A stretch of 64,000 nt of DNA from positions 4,692,501-4,756,500 of the forward strand of contig NZ_CP063362.1 in the NCBI RefSeq assembly GCF_016807805.1, given 5' to 3'. Every line of letters starts with the position of its first letter. The stretch's first letter is position 1. This stretch comes from Xanthobacter dioxanivorans. Lineage in GTDB: Bacteria > Pseudomonadota > Alphaproteobacteria > Rhizobiales > Xanthobacteraceae. Below are positions 1-11,291 of the stretch, in pieces. The notes beneath the pieces are model-generated. The model had not been told where the DNA came from. It ran no database searches and saw nothing but the letters and a program-made list of their open reading frames with translations. The position numbers and the translations under genes are program-made.

Positions 1-631
1 CGGCTTCCGCGTCCTTGTCCCCCGGCGGCACCGGCAGCGCCGAGAGCCGGCGCTTGGCGGTTGCCGGCGCGCGCGCGATGGCGGCGGCGAGGACATCGCC
101 CTCCACCGCGTCGACGAGGCCCAGGGCGAGGGCGTCCCTCGCCTTCAGCACCCGGCCCTCGCAGACCAGGGCGATGGCTTCGGCCACCCCTGTGAGGCGG
201 GGCAGACGCTGGGTGCCGCCGGCGCCGGGGATGAGGCCGAGGCGGGTCTCGGTGAGGCCCACCAGCGCCTTCGGCCCGGCGAGCCTGAGGTCGCAGGCCA
301 GCGCGATCTCGCAGCCGCCGCCCAGCGCGGCGCCGTCGAGCGCCGCCACCACCGGCTTGGCGCAGCCATCGATGGCCGCCACCACGTCGGGCAGCAGGGG
401 CGGGCCCGGCGGCAGGCTCATCTCGCGGATGTCGGCGCCGGCGATGAACCGCCCCGCCCCGCCGCTGATGACCAGCGCCGCCACCTGCGGGTCACCATCA
501 AGGACCCGCACCGCATCCAGCAGGCCCTGCCGCACGCCCGTCGACAGCGCGTTCACCGGCGGATGGTCGATGCCGATCACCGCCACCGCGCCATGGCGGG
601 TCACGGTGACCGGAGAGCTCACGGCGTCCAT
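1..631 (-). CDS. Enoyl-CoA hydratase / 3-hydroxyacyl-CoA dehydrogenase, N-terminal part (runs off left edge)
   Basis: Only the first ~210 residues are present; the frame is still open at base 1. They form a crotonase domain with an oxyanion-hole segment (FIAGADIRE, residues ~62-70) and both hydratase glutamates (GGGCE, Glu108; LTETRLG, Glu128), followed by PGAGGTQRLPR. The start of a Pro/Arg/Lys-rich stretch (~residue 190 on) suggests that an NAD-binding hydroxyacyl-CoA dehydrogenase domain follows, as in FadJ-like multifunctional beta-oxidation proteins of ~700 residues. A stand-alone hydratase cannot be excluded from this fragment. The gene diverges from paaG across ~210 bp of comparatively AT-rich DNA, which suggests joint control of an acyl-CoA or aromatic-CoA degradation pathway. 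Confidence 0.8.
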   Translation of the reverse strand, partial: MDAVSSPVTVTRHGAVAVIGIDHPPVNALSTGVRQGLLDAVRVLDGDPQVAALVISGGAGRFIAGADIREMSLPPGPPLLPDVVAAIDGCAKPVVAALDGAALGGGCEIALACDLRLAGPKALVGLTETRLGLIPGAGGTQRLPRLTGVAEAIALVCEGRVLKARDALALGLVDAVEGDVLAAAIARAPATAKRRLSALPVPPGDKDAEA

Positions 632-840
632 GGATCAAACCTTCTCAACAAGGGCCGCAATGCCCTGGCCGACACTTCCCGCCATCGCAGCGTGGACGGC
701 GGCGGATGCATGCTTCAAGGCTGTCTCCCGCTGCCCTAACCCGCCTGAGGGAGGTTGACAATCACTGCTCTAATTTAAAGACTAACTGTTCGATCTATTA
801 ATTCAAGAGGGCTCGCAGTGGCCCTTCACGGGAGGATTCG
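632..840. promoter_or_regulatory. Divergent intergenic region between the hydratase/dehydrogenase gene and paaG
   Basis: This ~210-bp gap separates two divergent acyl-CoA metabolism genes. The stretch 760-805 is clearly more AT-rich than its surroundings and is where promoters are expected. A purine-rich ribosome binding site (gggagg) lies just before the paaG ATG at 841. No perfect palindrome was found, so the operator is not assigned. Confidence 0.3.
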
Positions 841-1656
841 ATGGGGGCACCGCCGAAGGAAGCAGGGCACACCGAGGCGGTGCTGCGCGTCACCCGCCAT
901 GACGGCTGGAGGGAGCTCACCCTCAACCGGCCCGATCGCCTCAACGCCTTCAACGCGGACCTGCACCGCGCCCTGGCCGCCGCGCTGGACGCGGCGGCGG
1001 ACGATGCCTGCCGCGCCGTGCTCCTGACCGGCGCCGGGCGCGGCTTCTGCGCCGGTCAGGACCTCGGCGACCGCGCGAACATGGAAGGCCCGCCCGACCT
1101 CGGCGCCGCCATCGAGGCTTTCTACAATCCCCTCGTCCGGCGCCTGCGCGCCCTGCGAAAGCCCGTCGTCTGCGCGGTGAACGGCGTCGCCGCAGGCGCC
1201 GGCGCCAACATCGCCCTTGCCTGCGACATCGTGCTGGCGGCGCGCTCCGCCAGGTTCATCCAGGCCTTCGCCAAGATCGGCCTCGTGCCGGATTCCGGCG
1301 GCACCTTCTTCCTGCCGCGCCTCGTCGGCGATGCCCGTGCACGGGCTCTCGCCCTGCTCGGCACGCCGGTGGAGGCGGAGACGGCCGAACGCTGGGGCCT
1401 CATCTGGAAGGCGGTGGACGACGCCATGCTGATGGAGGAGGCGCGAGCCCTCGCCGCCCATCTCGCCACCCAGCCCACGCAAGGGCTCGCCCTCATGAAG
1501 GCGGCCCTCAATGCCTCCCCCGGCAACACGCTCGATGCCCAGCTCGACCTCGAGCGTGACCTGCAGCGGGAAGCCGGCCGCACGGCGGACTATCGCGAAG
1601 GGGTGAGAGCCTTCATGGAAAAGCGCCCGGCCCGCTTCATCGGGCGCCGCGCATGA
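841..1656 (+). CDS. paaG: 2-(1,2-epoxy-1,2-dihydrophenyl)acetyl-CoA isomerase (PaaG-type crotonase)
   Basis: A crotonase-fold enzyme of 271 residues, close to the usual PaaG length (~262). Hallmarks are FCAGQDLGDR (residues 69-78; the AGQDL..R form is typical of PaaG), NGVAAGAGANIALACD (114-129) and GLVPDSGGTFFLPR (147-160), where Asp151 sits at the isomerase acid/base position. The C-terminus ends with the FMEKRPARF motif. PaaG isomerises ring-epoxyphenylacetyl-CoA to the oxepin in aerobic phenylacetate catabolism. No other paa gene is visible in the window, so a more general enoyl-CoA isomerase role is possible. The divergent hydratase/dehydrogenase gene could act on later beta-oxidation intermediates. 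Confidence 0.8.
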   Translation: MGAPPKEAGHTEAVLRVTRHDGWRELTLNRPDRLNAFNADLHRALAAALDAAADDACRAVLLTGAGRGFCAGQDLGDRANMEGPPDLGAAIEAFYNPLVRRLRALRKPVVCAVNGVAAGAGANIALACDIVLAARSARFIQAFAKIGLVPDSGGTFFLPRLVGDARARALALLGTPVEAETAERWGLIWKAVDDAMLMEEARALAAHLATQPTQGLALMKAALNASPGNTLDAQLDLERDLQREAGRTADYREGVRAFMEKRPARFIGRRA

Positions 1657-1737
1657 GCGCTTCGGCCCATGCCGATGGGCGGCGCTGCCGCACCGGAAGA
1701 CGCCAGCAGGGCGCGCCGGTCTCTCGCCACGCCCGGC

Positions 1738-2538
1738 TCAGCCGAGGGCCTTCGCCACCGCCCGCTTGCACATGACCTTTACCAGCTGGGCCCGATACTC
1801 GGCCGAGCCGTGTAGGTCGCTCATGAGGTCGGACGGGTCGAGGGCAAGGCTTTCCACCGCTGCCGGTGAGAAATCGGAGGTGAGCACGTCGCCCGCCTCC
1901 TCCCACAGGAACACGCCGGACTGGGACGCCCCGGTCACCGCGACGCGCACCTCGGCCGCCGTCTTGGCCACGAACACGCCGGCCATGGCATAGCGCGAGG
2001 CCGGGTTGCGGAACTTGGCGTACCCCGCCCGCTCCACCTTGGGGAAATCGACGCGGGTGATGATCTCCCCCTCCGCCAGCGCCGTCTCGAACAGGCCGCG
2101 GAAATAGGCGCCGGCCGGAATCTCGCGGCGGTCGGTGACCACGGTGGCGTTGAGCGCGAGCACGGCTGAGGGATAGTCCGCCGTGGGGTCGTCATTGGCC
2201 AGCGAGCCGCCGATGGTACCGCGGTTGCGCACCGCGGCGTCGCCGATTTCCCCGGCGAGATCGGCGAGGGCGGGAAGGACGGCGCGGACCACGGACGAAG
2301 AGGCCACCTGCGCGTGCCGCGTCATGGCGCCGATGGAGACACCCTCGGGAATCGCGGTGATGCCCACGAGGCCGGGAATGCGCGACAGGTCCACCAGCGC
2401 CGTGGGCTGGGCGAGGCGCTGCTTGAGGGTGGGCAGCAGGGTCTGCCCGCCGGCGAGGAGCTTCGCCTCGGGATCGGAGGCGAGGGCCGCGGCGGCATCG
2501 GAAAGGGCCGAGGGGCGCTGATAGTCGAAGGCATGCAT
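1738..2538 (-). CDS. FAD-binding medium subunit of a xanthine dehydrogenase/CoxM-family molybdenum hydroxylase
   Basis: The 266-residue protein matches the CoxM/CutM FAD subunit. It opens with [12 protein letters not shown], has the FAD pyrophosphate-binding motif [12 protein letters not shown] (~residues 25-36), and has the second FAD motif [20 protein letters not shown] (~107-126). It transfers electrons from the Fe-S subunit to a final acceptor. It is the last gene of a minus-strand operon and lies 12 bp after the large subunit gene. This gene order (small, large, medium) is common for Cox-like hydroxylases whose substrate is unknown. Confidence 0.9.
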   Translation of the reverse strand: MHAFDYQRPSALSDAAAALASDPEAKLLAGGQTLLPTLKQRLAQPTALVDLSRIPGLVGITAIPEGVSIGAMTRHAQVASSSVVRAVLPALADLAGEIGDAAVRNRGTIGGSLANDDPTADYPSAVLALNATVVTDRREIPAGAYFRGLFETALAEGEIITRVDFPKVERAGYAKFRNPASRYAMAGVFVAKTAAEVRVAVTGASQSGVFLWEEAGDVLTSDFSPAAVESLALDPSDLMSDLHGSAEYRAQLVKVMCKRAVAKALG

Positions 2539-2550
2539 GGCCGGTCCTCC

Positions 2551-4947
2551 CTATTCCGCCGCCTGCCGCGCGGCCCGCGCCGACAAGCTCTTTCTGGCGA
2601 TGGCCCAGACCCTGGCCGGCGTCGCGGGCATGGGCACGTCCTCGGTGCCGAGGGCGTCGGTGAGCGCGTTGATGACCGCGGGCGGCGAGCCGATGGCGCC
2701 CGCCTCGCCGCAGCCCTTGATGCCCAGCGGGTTGGAGGGGCAGCGCGTCGTGGTGATGCCCACGGTGAAGGACGGCAGGTCGCCGGCGCGGGGCATGGTG
2801 TAGTCCATGTAGGAGCCGGTCACGAGCTGGCCGTCGGCATCATAGGTGACGCCCTCCAGCAGCGCCTGCCCGATGCCCTGGCCGAGACCGCCATGCACCT
2901 GGCCTTCCACGATCATCGGGTTGATGATGACGCCGAAATCGTCCACCGCCGTGAAGTTCACGATCTCGGTCACCCCGGTTTCCGGGTCCACCTCCACCTC
3001 GCAGATGTGGCAGCCGGCGGGGAAGGTGAAGTTGGTGGGGTCGTAGAACGCCCCCTCCTTCAGCCCCGGCTCGATCTCCGAGGTGGGGAACTTGTGCGCC
3101 ACGTAGGCATTCAGCGCCACCTCGGCGAAGGCGAGGGAGCGGTCGGTGCCGGCCACGGTGAACCGGCCATCCTTGAACTCGATGTCCCCCTCGGCGGCCT
3201 CGAGGATGTGGGCGGCGATCTTCTTCGCCTTCGCCTCCACCTTGTCGAGGGCCTTGGAGATGGCCGACATGCCCACGGCGCCGGAGCGCGAGCCGTAGGT
3301 GCCCATGCCGAACTGCACCTTGTCGGTGTCGCCGTGCACCACGCTCACCTGGTCGATGGGGATGCCCAGGCGGGCGGAGACGAGCTGGGCGAAGGTGGTC
3401 TCGTGCCCCTGCCCGTGGCTGTGGGAGCCGGTGAGCACCTCCACGTTGCCGGTGGGGTTCACCCGCACCTCGGCGCTCTCCCACAGGCCGACGCCGGCGC
3501 CGAGCGAGCCCACCGCCGCCGAGGGCGCGATGCCGCACGCCTCGATATAGGCCGAGAAGCCGATGCCGCGCAGCTTGCCGCGCCGCTCCGCTTCCGCCCG
3601 CCGGGCCGGGAAGCCGGCGTAGTCGGCAAGCTCCATCGCCTTGTCCAGGGAGGCGTCATAGTCCCCCGCGTCATAGGCCATGATCACCGGCGTCTGGTGC
3701 GGGAAGGTGCGGATGAAGTTGCGGCGGCGGAAATCGGCGGGGTCCTCGCCCCGCTCGCGCGCCGCCTTCTCCACGATCCGCTCCAGGAGGAACGTCGCCT
3801 CCGGCCGGCCGGCGCCGCGATAGGCGTCCACCGGGGCGGTGGTGGTGTAGATGGCATCCACCTCGCAATAGATGGCCGGAATGTCGTACTGCCCGGACAG
3901 CAGCGTCGCGTAGAGATAGGTGGGGATCGAGGAAGCGAAGGTGGAAAGATAGGCGCCCATGTTGGCCCGGGTGTGCACCCGCAGGCCGATGATCTTGCCG
4001 GTCTCGTCCAGCGCCAGCTCGGCGTGGCTGATGTGGTCGCGGCCATGGGCGTCGGAGAGGAAGGCCTCCGAGCGGTCCGCCGTCCATTTCACCGGGCGGC
4101 CCACCTTCTTCGCCGCCCAGGCGCAGACGGTCTCCTCCGCGTAGATGAAGATCTTGGAGCCGAAGCCGCCGCCCACGTCCGGCGCGATCACCCGCAGCTT
4201 GTGCTCCGGCGCGATGCCGACGAAGGCGGAGAGCACCAGGCGGGCCACGTGCGGGTTCTGGCTGGTGGTCCACAAGGTGAACGCCTCGTCGCCGGCATCG
4301 TACTCGCCGATGGCGGCGCGCGGCTCGATGGCGTTGGGCGCGAGGCGGTTGTTGACGAGGTCCAGCGTCGTCACCTTGGCGGCGCGGGCGAAGGCGGCCT
4401 CGGTGGCGGCCCTGTCGCCCAGCTCCCACTCGAAGGCGGTGTTGTGCGGGGCGCAGTCGTGGACCTGCGCGGCGGTCCCGTCCTGCGCGGCGGCGAGGTC
4501 GGCGACCGCCGGCAAAAGCTCGTACTCCACCTCGACCGCGAGGGCGGCGTCCTTTGCGGCATTGAGGCTCTCGGCGATCACCACCGCCACATGGTCGCCC
4601 ACGTAGCGCACCTTGTCCTTCGCCAGCGCCGGGTGGGAGCCCATCTTCATGGGGCTGCCGTCCTTGGAATGGATCATCCAGCCACAGATGAGGTCGCCGA
4701 TGCCGTCGGCGGCGAGGTCCGCGCCGGTGAGGATGTCCACCACGCCCGGCATGGCCTTGGCGGCGGTCACGTCGAGGCTGCGGATGCGGGCGTGGGCGTA
4801 GGGCGAGCGCAGGAAATAGGCGTGGGCCTGGCCCGGACGGTCGAGATCGTCCGTGTAGCGGCCCTTGCCGGTGATGAAGCGGTGGTCCTCCTTGCGGCGC
4901 ACGGCGGCGCCGATGGGCGTGACGGTGCTGGAGACGCTGGCGTTCAT
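2551..4947 (-). CDS. Molybdopterin-binding large subunit, form II CoxL-like aldehyde oxidase/xanthine dehydrogenase family
   Basis: At 798 residues this is the expected size for CoxL-type catalytic subunits. It begins with [20 protein letters not shown] and has the Mo-cofactor segments GGGFGSKIF (~residue 260) and GQGHETT, plus the catalytic-glutamate segment [12 protein letters not shown] near residue 745. The active-site loop near residue 372 reads [11 protein letters not shown]. True CO dehydrogenases (form I) carry AYXCSFR there with a cysteine binding Cu; AYRGAGR is the form II signature. I therefore call a molybdenum hydroxylase of unknown substrate and not a proven CO dehydrogenase. 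Start chosen at the ATG 93 bp downstream of the small subunit gene. Confidence 0.9.
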   Translation of the reverse strand: MNASVSSTVTPIGAAVRRKEDHRFITGKGRYTDDLDRPGQAHAYFLRSPYAHARIRSLDVTAAKAMPGVVDILTGADLAADGIGDLICGWMIHSKDGSPMKMGSHPALAKDKVRYVGDHVAVVIAESLNAAKDAALAVEVEYELLPAVADLAAAQDGTAAQVHDCAPHNTAFEWELGDRAATEAAFARAAKVTTLDLVNNRLAPNAIEPRAAIGEYDAGDEAFTLWTTSQNPHVARLVLSAFVGIAPEHKLRVIAPDVGGGFGSKIFIYAEETVCAWAAKKVGRPVKWTADRSEAFLSDAHGRDHISHAELALDETGKIIGLRVHTRANMGAYLSTFASSIPTYLYATLLSGQYDIPAIYCEVDAIYTTTAPVDAYRGAGRPEATFLLERIVEKAARERGEDPADFRRRNFIRTFPHQTPVIMAYDAGDYDASLDKAMELADYAGFPARRAEAERRGKLRGIGFSAYIEACGIAPSAAVGSLGAGVGLWESAEVRVNPTGNVEVLTGSHSHGQGHETTFAQLVSARLGIPIDQVSVVHGDTDKVQFGMGTYGSRSGAVGMSAISKALDKVEAKAKKIAAHILEAAEGDIEFKDGRFTVAGTDRSLAFAEVALNAYVAHKFPTSEIEPGLKEGAFYDPTNFTFPAGCHICEVEVDPETGVTEIVNFTAVDDFGVIINPMIVEGQVHGGLGQGIGQALLEGVTYDADGQLVTGSYMDYTMPRAGDLPSFTVGITTTRCPSNPLGIKGCGEAGAIGSPPAVINALTDALGTEDVPMPATPARVWAIARKSLSARAARQAAE

Positions 4948-5040
4948 CGGTGTCCTCCCTGGGGGACGGCCCTGAGTGTTCGTGGTGGTTCCCGGCCGGG
5001 ACGCCGGCCGTTGTTCGGCTTCGGCGGGCCGGCTGGCGGC

Positions 5041-5559
<519 letters not shown>

Positions 5560-5727
5560 GCCTCACCTCCCTTGTCCACCCTGCGGCGGCGCGGGTTGCT
5601 CCCGCGTCCCCCTTTACCTGGGCGGCGTCTTTCATTGGAGCAATGTGAGACTGCCGGCGCGGTGCGGTCAAGGTGCATGGCGGGGCGGCGAAGCGCCCAG
5701 CCAGCCAGCGGCCGGCCAGCGACGAGG

Positions 5728-6804
5728 TCAGGCGCGCGAGCGCGCCCGCTCCGCCACCGGCTCGGGAAGCATCACCTCGTCGTCCTCGGCGATGAGCGAG
5801 GGCTCGCTTTCCTCGGCTTCCAGCCGGGCGAGCCCGTCCGCCCGTGTGGCGCTGCGCCCTGCGATGACGCCGATGATCACCAGCTGCAGGAAGTGGTAGA
5901 GCATGATCGGCGTGATGATGAGCGACAGAGCCGGCGCCGCGCCGAACATCACGTGCGCCATGGGCAGCCCGGTGGCGAGCGACTTCTTGGAGGCGCAGAA
6001 CACCACGGCCGTGGTGTCCGCCGGCGAAAAGCCGAACAGGCGGCAGGCCACCTGCACCAGGGCATAGACCACCGCCAGCAGCAGCAGCACCGCGGCCACG
6101 ATCTCGGCCAGAAGGGCCACGCTCTGCCCCTTCCACACGCCGGCGACCACGCTGTCGCAGAAGGAATTGTAGACGATGGCGAGGATCACCGCCCGGTCGG
6201 CGACCCGCACGAGCCCGCGATGGCGCTCCACCGCCTTCAGCAGCAGCGGCCGCGCCGCCTGTCCGACGGCAAGCGGCAGGACCACGAGCACGACGAGCTT
6301 CAGGATCACCGCCCCAAGATCCATGCCGCCGCCCACCGAGTGCAGGTACCACGCCATAAGCATGGGCGTGGCGAACACGCCGATGAGGCTGGAGATGGAC
6401 GCGTTGAAGATGGCCACCGGCACGTTGCCGCGCGCCAGCGAGGTCATCGCCACCGAGGAGGAGACGGTGGACGGCAGCGCGGCGAGGAAGAAGAAGCCGG
6501 TCGCCAAAGCCTCCGGCAGCAGGTTCCCCATGAGCGCGAGCACCACGAGGACGACGGCGGGGAACAGCAGGAAGGTGGCCGCCTGCACCACCAGGTGCAG
6601 TTCCCAGCGCGCCGCGCTCTCGATCAGCCGCCGCGGCGCCAGCGACACGCCGTAGAGGAAGAAGATCAGCGCCACGCCCCAGCTCGCCGCCTTGTCGGCA
6701 TGGAGCACGCCACCGGTGACGCCGGGCTGCGGCCAGGCGAGGGCGAGGAGGACGGTGGTGGCGAGGGCGACGAGGAACGGGTCGAGCTTCAGTCGTGACA
6801 ACAT
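5728..6804 (-). CDS. Bile acid:sodium symporter-like transporter (SBF-like, SLC10A7/YfeH type)
   Basis: A 358-residue integral membrane protein with about ten hydrophobic segments. It contains the family features [20 protein letters not shown] (~residues 107-126), where the crossover helix of SBF proteins lies, and [15 protein letters not shown] (~270-284). The C-terminal ~35 residues are acidic and probably cytoplasmic. Substrates of the SLC10A7-like branch in bacteria are not defined; sodium-coupled organic anion uptake is the family expectation. The gene stands alone and diverges from the liv operon. Confidence 0.82.
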   Translation of the reverse strand: MLSRLKLDPFLVALATTVLLALAWPQPGVTGGVLHADKAASWGVALIFFLYGVSLAPRRLIESAARWELHLVVQAATFLLFPAVVLVVLALMGNLLPEALATGFFFLAALPSTVSSSVAMTSLARGNVPVAIFNASISSLIGVFATPMLMAWYLHSVGGGMDLGAVILKLVVLVVLPLAVGQAARPLLLKAVERHRGLVRVADRAVILAIVYNSFCDSVVAGVWKGQSVALLAEIVAAVLLLLAVVYALVQVACRLFGFSPADTTAVVFCASKKSLATGLPMAHVMFGAAPALSLIITPIMLYHFLQLVIIGVIAGRSATRADGLARLEAEESEPSLIAEDDEVMLPEPVAERARSRA

Positions 6805-7165
6805 GAGCCATGCGGTGAGGCGTGAGAGTCACACCCCTGTGGCCATCCCCTGCCCCATCGCGCCATGCGGGTTCCTGAGGAGCCCGCCGGAACGTTTATG
6901 AACTGCCCGCATTCGCCTGAGGCGACACCCGGGCGGGCTCGCGCCGATCTTCCTGTCGACAATATGCCAAGAGTGCGTCCTGTTTTCGCCGGGGTCAACC
7001 ACCCAGGGCTCGCATGCGGCGAAACCCTCGCCCGGGCACCGTGCGAGAGGGTGCAATTGTCTCGGCCGGCAGGGCAGGCTATGAGTCGAAAAAGCGGCAG
7101 CGCCCAATCGTCAGGCATGATGACGAAATAGGCGCGCCCCACCGGACAGAGGGGTCAGGCGGCGG
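6805..7165. other. 361-bp divergent gap between the SBF-like transporter and livH
   Basis: No convincing coding frame is present. Short open frames on both strands lack family features and have no ribosome binding sites. The region should hold the promoter of the transporter (minus) and that of the liv operon (plus). A possible liv promoter is listed separately. The livH ATG at 7166 is preceded by the purine-rich run caggcggcgg. Confidence 0.4.
7057..7085 (+). promoter_or_regulatory. Possible sigma-70 type promoter for livHMGF
   Basis: TTGTCT (7057-7062), a 17-base spacer and TATGAG (7080-7085) match the -35/-10 pattern at 4 of 6 positions each. It sits ~80 bp before the livH start. In GC-rich DNA such matches can occur by chance, so this is tentative. 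Confidence 0.25.
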
Positions 7166-8083
7166 ATGGAAGTCTTCGTCCAGCAGCTCATCAACGGATT
7201 GACCCTCGGGTCGATCTACGGATTGATCGCCATCGGCTACACGATGGTGTTCGGCATCATCGGGATGGTGAATTTCGCCCACGGCGACGTGTTCATGGTG
7301 AGCGCCTTCATCGGGCTCATCTGCGTGCTGCTTCTCACGACGGTGGTCGGGCTCAGCTCCATCTTCCTCATCCTAGCCCTCACCCTGGTGGTGGCGATGG
7401 TGTTCACCGGGCTGGTGAGCTGGACCATCGAGCGCGTGGCCTACCGGCCGCTTCGAGGCTCCTTCCGCCTGGCGCCGATGATCTCCGCCATCGGCATGTC
7501 GATCCTTTTGTCCAACTTCGTCCAGGTGGCCCAGGGCCCGCGCAACAAGGCGCTGCCGCCCATGGTGCCGGACGTGATCGTGGTCATGGAGCGCGAGGGC
7601 TACCAGGTGACCCTCGCCTACAAGCAGATCATCATCATGGTGGTCACGGCGGTGCTGCTGGCCGGCTTCTGGTGGCTGGTGCAGAAGACCTCGCTCGGCC
7701 GCGCCCAGCGCGCCTGCGAGCAGGACCGCCGGATGGCGGCGCTGCTCGGCATCAACGTCGACCGCACCATCTCGCTCACCTTCGTGATCGGGGCGGCGCT
7801 CGCGGCGGTCGCCGGCGTGATGTACCTGATGTATTACGGCGTCGTGAACTTCGCCGATGGCTTCGTGCCGGGCGTGAAGGCCTTCACCGCGGCGGTGCTG
7901 GGGGGCATCGGGTCCCTGCCAGGGGCGGTTCTGGGCGGGCTCCTCATCGGCCTCATCGAGACCCTCTGGTCCGCCTATTTCAGCATCGAATATAAGGACG
8001 TGGCGGCCTTCTCCATTCTCGTCGTCACCCTCATCTTCCTGCCGCAGGGCCTGCTCGGCCGGCCGGAAGTGGAGAAGGTGTGA
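7166..8083 (+). CDS. livH: Branched-chain amino acid ABC transporter permease LivH
   Basis: This 305-residue permease begins with the LivH hallmark [20 protein letters not shown] and continues with [20 protein letters not shown]. About eight membrane segments are visible. The cytoplasmic loop [16 protein letters not shown], which couples to the ATPases, is present near residues 180-195. It pairs with LivM to form the inner-membrane channel for branched-chain or related amino acids. Its stop overlaps the livM ATG by one base (TGATG), so translation is probably coupled. Confidence 0.95.
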   Translation: MEVFVQQLINGLTLGSIYGLIAIGYTMVFGIIGMVNFAHGDVFMVSAFIGLICVLLLTTVVGLSSIFLILALTLVVAMVFTGLVSWTIERVAYRPLRGSFRLAPMISAIGMSILLSNFVQVAQGPRNKALPPMVPDVIVVMEREGYQVTLAYKQIIIMVVTAVLLAGFWWLVQKTSLGRAQRACEQDRRMAALLGINVDRTISLTFVIGAALAAVAGVMYLMYYGVVNFADGFVPGVKAFTAAVLGGIGSLPGAVLGGLLIGLIETLWSAYFSIEYKDVAAFSILVVTLIFLPQGLLGRPEVEKV

Positions 8084-9579
8084 TGTCCACGAGCGACGTG
8101 GACCTGCCCGTTCCGGGCACGGTCGTCCCGCCGGCGCCCGCTCCGATTCCGCCGCCCCCCTCCGGCCCCGCGGCCTCCCCCTCGGTGCTGGGGGAAGCCG
8201 TCAAGGATGCGGTGGTGAGCGGCATCCTCACCGGCCTCCTGCTGCTGCCCCTGGTGGGCTTCCGCGCCACGGAGGCCGGCAGCGGTCCGCTCATCCTCAC
8301 CACCCGCTTCGGCCTCGTGGCGGTGCTGGCGGGCCTGGTGGCGGTGCTGCGCCTGACCCTGCACCTCACCCTCTGGCGGCCCGGCCGCACGGCCAAGGTG
8401 TCGGCTGCCCCGTCCCCGCTCGCCCGTCTGGCGCAGAAGGCCGGTCCCGCCTTGAAGCCGGCCTTCTTCAGCTTCGCCCTCGCCTATCCGTTCCTGTCCA
8501 TCCTGCTGGCCGGCGGCCTTTCCGAAAGCCGCTACTGGGTGGACCTCGGCATCTACATCCTCACCTATGTGATGCTCGGCTGGGGCCTCAACATCGTGGT
8601 CGGGCTCGCCGGCCTCCTGGACCTCGGCTACGTGGCCTTCTACGCCGTGGGCGCCTACACCTTCGCGCTCCTGTCCACCAGCGTGCCGGTGGGCGACTTC
8701 GTCAACGGGCATCTCGGCGAGGGCTTCTGGACCGCCTGGTCGTTCTGGATCTGCCTGCCCCTGTCGGGCCTGCTCGCCGCCTTCTGGGGCGTGATCCTGG
8801 GCTTTCCGGTGCTGCGCCTGCGCGGCGACTATCTCGCCATCGTCACCCTCGCCTTCGGCGAGATCATCCGCCTCGTGCTGATCAACTGGGTGTCGCTCAC
8901 CAATGGCGGCGCCGGCATTTCCTCCATTCCGCCCATCAGCTTCTTCGGCATGCCCTTCACCAGCTCCGAGACCGGCTTCGCCGCCACCTTCGGCCTGGAC
9001 TTCGATTCCATGCACCGGATCATCTTCCTCTATTTCGTGATCCTGGGCCTTGCCGCGCTAACGGCGCTGGTCACCATCCGCCTGCGCAAGATGCCGGTGG
9101 GCCGCGCCTGGGAGGCCCTGCGCGAGGACGAGATCGCCTGCCGCTCGCTCGGCATCAACACCACGCTCACCAAGCTCACCGCCTTCGCCACCGGCGCCAT
9201 GTTCGGCGGGTTCGCCGGCGCCTTCTTCGCCGTGCGGGTGCGGTTCGTCTCGCCCGAGAGCTTCACCTTCATGGAATCGGCGGTGATCCTCGCCATCGTG
9301 GTGCTCGGCGGAATGGGATCGCAGATGGGGGTGGCGGCGGCCGCCATCCTGCTGATCGGCGGCATGGAGATGCTGCGCAACCTCTCCTTCCTCAAGGCCG
9401 ACTTCCTGTTCGGCCCGGATTTCGATCCCTCCCTCTACCGCATGCTCATCTTCGGCTTCGCCATGGTGGCGGTGATGGTCTGGCGCCCGCGCGGCCTCGT
9501 CTCCTCCCGCATGCCCACCATCTTCCTGAAGGAGCGCAAAGCCGTCTCGGCCGCGCTGGTGAAGGAGGGCCACGGCTGA
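8083..9579 (+). CDS. livM: Branched-chain amino acid ABC transporter permease LivM (long form)
   Basis: A permease of 498 residues from the ATG at 8083, inside the livH stop. The core LivM features are [31 protein letters not shown] (from residue ~163), [16 protein letters not shown] and the coupling loop [17 protein letters not shown] (~residue 345). The first ~150 residues hold a Pro-rich cytoplasmic tail and two or three extra membrane segments, making it longer than classical LivM (~425); such long forms are common in Alphaproteobacteria. It overlaps livG by the same TGATG arrangement. Confidence 0.95.
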   Translation: MSTSDVDLPVPGTVVPPAPAPIPPPPSGPAASPSVLGEAVKDAVVSGILTGLLLLPLVGFRATEAGSGPLILTTRFGLVAVLAGLVAVLRLTLHLTLWRPGRTAKVSAAPSPLARLAQKAGPALKPAFFSFALAYPFLSILLAGGLSESRYWVDLGIYILTYVMLGWGLNIVVGLAGLLDLGYVAFYAVGAYTFALLSTSVPVGDFVNGHLGEGFWTAWSFWICLPLSGLLAAFWGVILGFPVLRLRGDYLAIVTLAFGEIIRLVLINWVSLTNGGAGISSIPPISFFGMPFTSSETGFAATFGLDFDSMHRIIFLYFVILGLAALTALVTIRLRKMPVGRAWEALREDEIACRSLGINTTLTKLTAFATGAMFGGFAGAFFAVRVRFVSPESFTFMESAVILAIVVLGGMGSQMGVAAAAILLIGGMEMLRNLSFLKADFLFGPDFDPSLYRMLIFGFAMVAVMVWRPRGLVSSRMPTIFLKERKAVSAALVKEGHG

Positions 9580-10517
9580 TGGCGATGCCGTCCCCAGAGG
9601 CCGCGCGCCCATCCCCGCCGCGCGATCCGATCCTCGTGGTCGACCACCTCTCCATGCGGTTCGGCGGCCTGATCGCGGTCAACGACGTGTCCTTCCACGC
9701 CACGCGCGGCGAGGTCACCGCGGTGATCGGCCCCAACGGCGCCGGCAAGACCACGGTGTTCAACTGCATCACCGGCTTCTACAAGCCCACCACCGGCCGC
9801 CTCGCCTTGTTCCACGGCGCGGCGCCGAGCGCGGCCCGGCTCGACGCGGTCACCGCCGCCGGCCTCTCCTGGGGGCGCACCGGCACCGGCGCGCTCTATC
9901 TTCTCGAGCGGCTCGCCGACCACAAGGTCGCCTCCTGGGCGCGGGTGGCGCGCACCTTCCAGAACATCCGCCTGTTCTCCGGCATGACGGTGCTGGAAAA
10001 CCTGCTGGTGGCGCAACACATGTCGCTCACCAGCTCGGGCCTGCTCAGCCCCGCGGCGCTTTTGAACCTGCCCTCCTGGAAGCGGCAGCAGCAGGCGGCG
10101 GTGGACAAGGCCCTCTACTGGCTCCACAAGATCGGCCTCGTGGCGCGCAGCGACGACCCGGCGGGCGACCTGCCCTATGGCGACCAGCGCCGCCTCGAAA
10201 TCGCGCGCGCCATGTGCACCAGCCCGGTGCTGCTCTGCCTCGACGAGCCCGCTGCCGGCCTCAACCCGCGCGAGTCCGCCGCCCTCAACGAGCTGCTCTT
10301 GTCCATCCGCCACGAGCACCAGACCTCGATCCTGCTCATCGAGCACGACATGTCGGTGGTGATGGAGATCTCAGACCACGTGGTGGTGCTGGAATATGGC
10401 TGCAAGATCGCCGACGGCACGCCCGAAGAGGTGCGCAACGACCCACGGGTGATCGCCTCCTATCTCGGCGTCGAGGAGGACGAGACCGCCGTTGTCGCGG
10501 CCGAGGTGGGCGCATGA
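9579..10517 (+). CDS. livG: Branched-chain amino acid ABC transporter ATP-binding protein LivG
   Basis: This 312-residue ATPase has Walker A GPNGAGKTT (~residues 51-59), the LivG-type segment ARTFQNIRLFSGMTVLENLL (~126-145), the signature LPYGDQRRLEIARAM (a variant of LSGGQ) and Walker B LLCLDEPAAGLNP (~220-232). The region between the Walker A and Q-loop is longer than in E. coli LivG. It energises transport with LivF. The livF ATG overlaps its stop by four bases (ATGA). Confidence 0.95.
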   Translation: MAMPSPEAARPSPPRDPILVVDHLSMRFGGLIAVNDVSFHATRGEVTAVIGPNGAGKTTVFNCITGFYKPTTGRLALFHGAAPSAARLDAVTAAGLSWGRTGTGALYLLERLADHKVASWARVARTFQNIRLFSGMTVLENLLVAQHMSLTSSGLLSPAALLNLPSWKRQQQAAVDKALYWLHKIGLVARSDDPAGDLPYGDQRRLEIARAMCTSPVLLCLDEPAAGLNPRESAALNELLLSIRHEHQTSILLIEHDMSVVMEISDHVVVLEYGCKIADGTPEEVRNDPRVIASYLGVEEDETAVVAAEVGA

Positions 10518-11290
10518 GCACCAGCGGCCTTCTGCCCGGCGCCGAGGCGCGCCCCGCCCCCGCGCCCCGCGGCGCCCCGCTTTTGTCGGTCGCCGGCGTC
10601 ACCGCCTATTACGGCAACATCATCGCCCTGAAGGGCGTCGACCTTGAAGTGAACGAAGGCGAGATCGTGACCCTCATCGGCGCCAACGGCGCCGGCAAGT
10701 CCACGCTGATGATGACCATCTGCGGCAATCCCCGCGCCCGCGACGGGCGCATCATGTTCGCCGGGCATGACATCACCCAGCTGCCGACCCACGAGATCAT
10801 GCGGCTGAAGATCGCCCAGTCGCCCGAAGGCCGGCGCATCTTCCCGCGCATGACCATCTACGAAAACCTGCAGATGGGCGCCGCGGTGGACGGCAACGCC
10901 CATTTCACCGAGGATCTCGAACGCGTGTTCGAGATGTTCCCGCGCCTGCGCGAGCGCCTGCACCAGCGCGGCGGCACCCTCTCCGGCGGCGAGCAGCAGA
11001 TGCTCTCCATCGCCCGCGCGCTCATGAGCCGGCCGCGCCTGCTCCTCCTGGACGAGCCGTCCCTCGGCCTCGCGCCCCTGGTGGTGCGGCAGATCTTCGA
11101 CGTCATCCGCACCCTCAACGAGACCGAGGGGCTCACCGTGTTCCTGGTGGAGCAGAATGCCTATCACGCCCTGAAGCTCGCCCACCGCGGCTACGTGATG
11201 GTGAACGGCCAGATCACCATGTCCGGCGCCGGCGCCGAGCTGCTGGCCCGGCCGGAGGTGCGCGCCGCCTATCTCGAGGGAGGACGCTGA
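10514..11290 (+). CDS. livF: Branched-chain amino acid ABC transporter ATP-binding protein LivF
   Basis: The start at 10514 overlaps the livG stop as ATGA and gives 258 residues. That is near the usual 235-240 plus a short Pro/Ala-rich N-terminal extension. Walker A is GANGAGKST, the LivF-type segment RIFPRMTIYENLQMG follows, the signature is LSGGEQQMLSIARALM, and Walker B is LLLLDEPSLGLAP. The C-terminus ends in the usual AAYLEGG form. Longer frames starting upstream would overlap livG extensively and are rejected. Confidence 0.95.
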   Translation: MSTSGLLPGAEARPAPAPRGAPLLSVAGVTAYYGNIIALKGVDLEVNEGEIVTLIGANGAGKSTLMMTICGNPRARDGRIMFAGHDITQLPTHEIMRLKIAQSPEGRRIFPRMTIYENLQMGAAVDGNAHFTEDLERVFEMFPRLRERLHQRGGTLSGGEQQMLSIARALMSRPRLLLLDEPSLGLAPLVVRQIFDVIRTLNETEGLTVFLVEQNAYHALKLAHRGYVMVNGQITMSGAGAELLARPEVRAAYLEGGR

Positions 11291-11291
11291 C

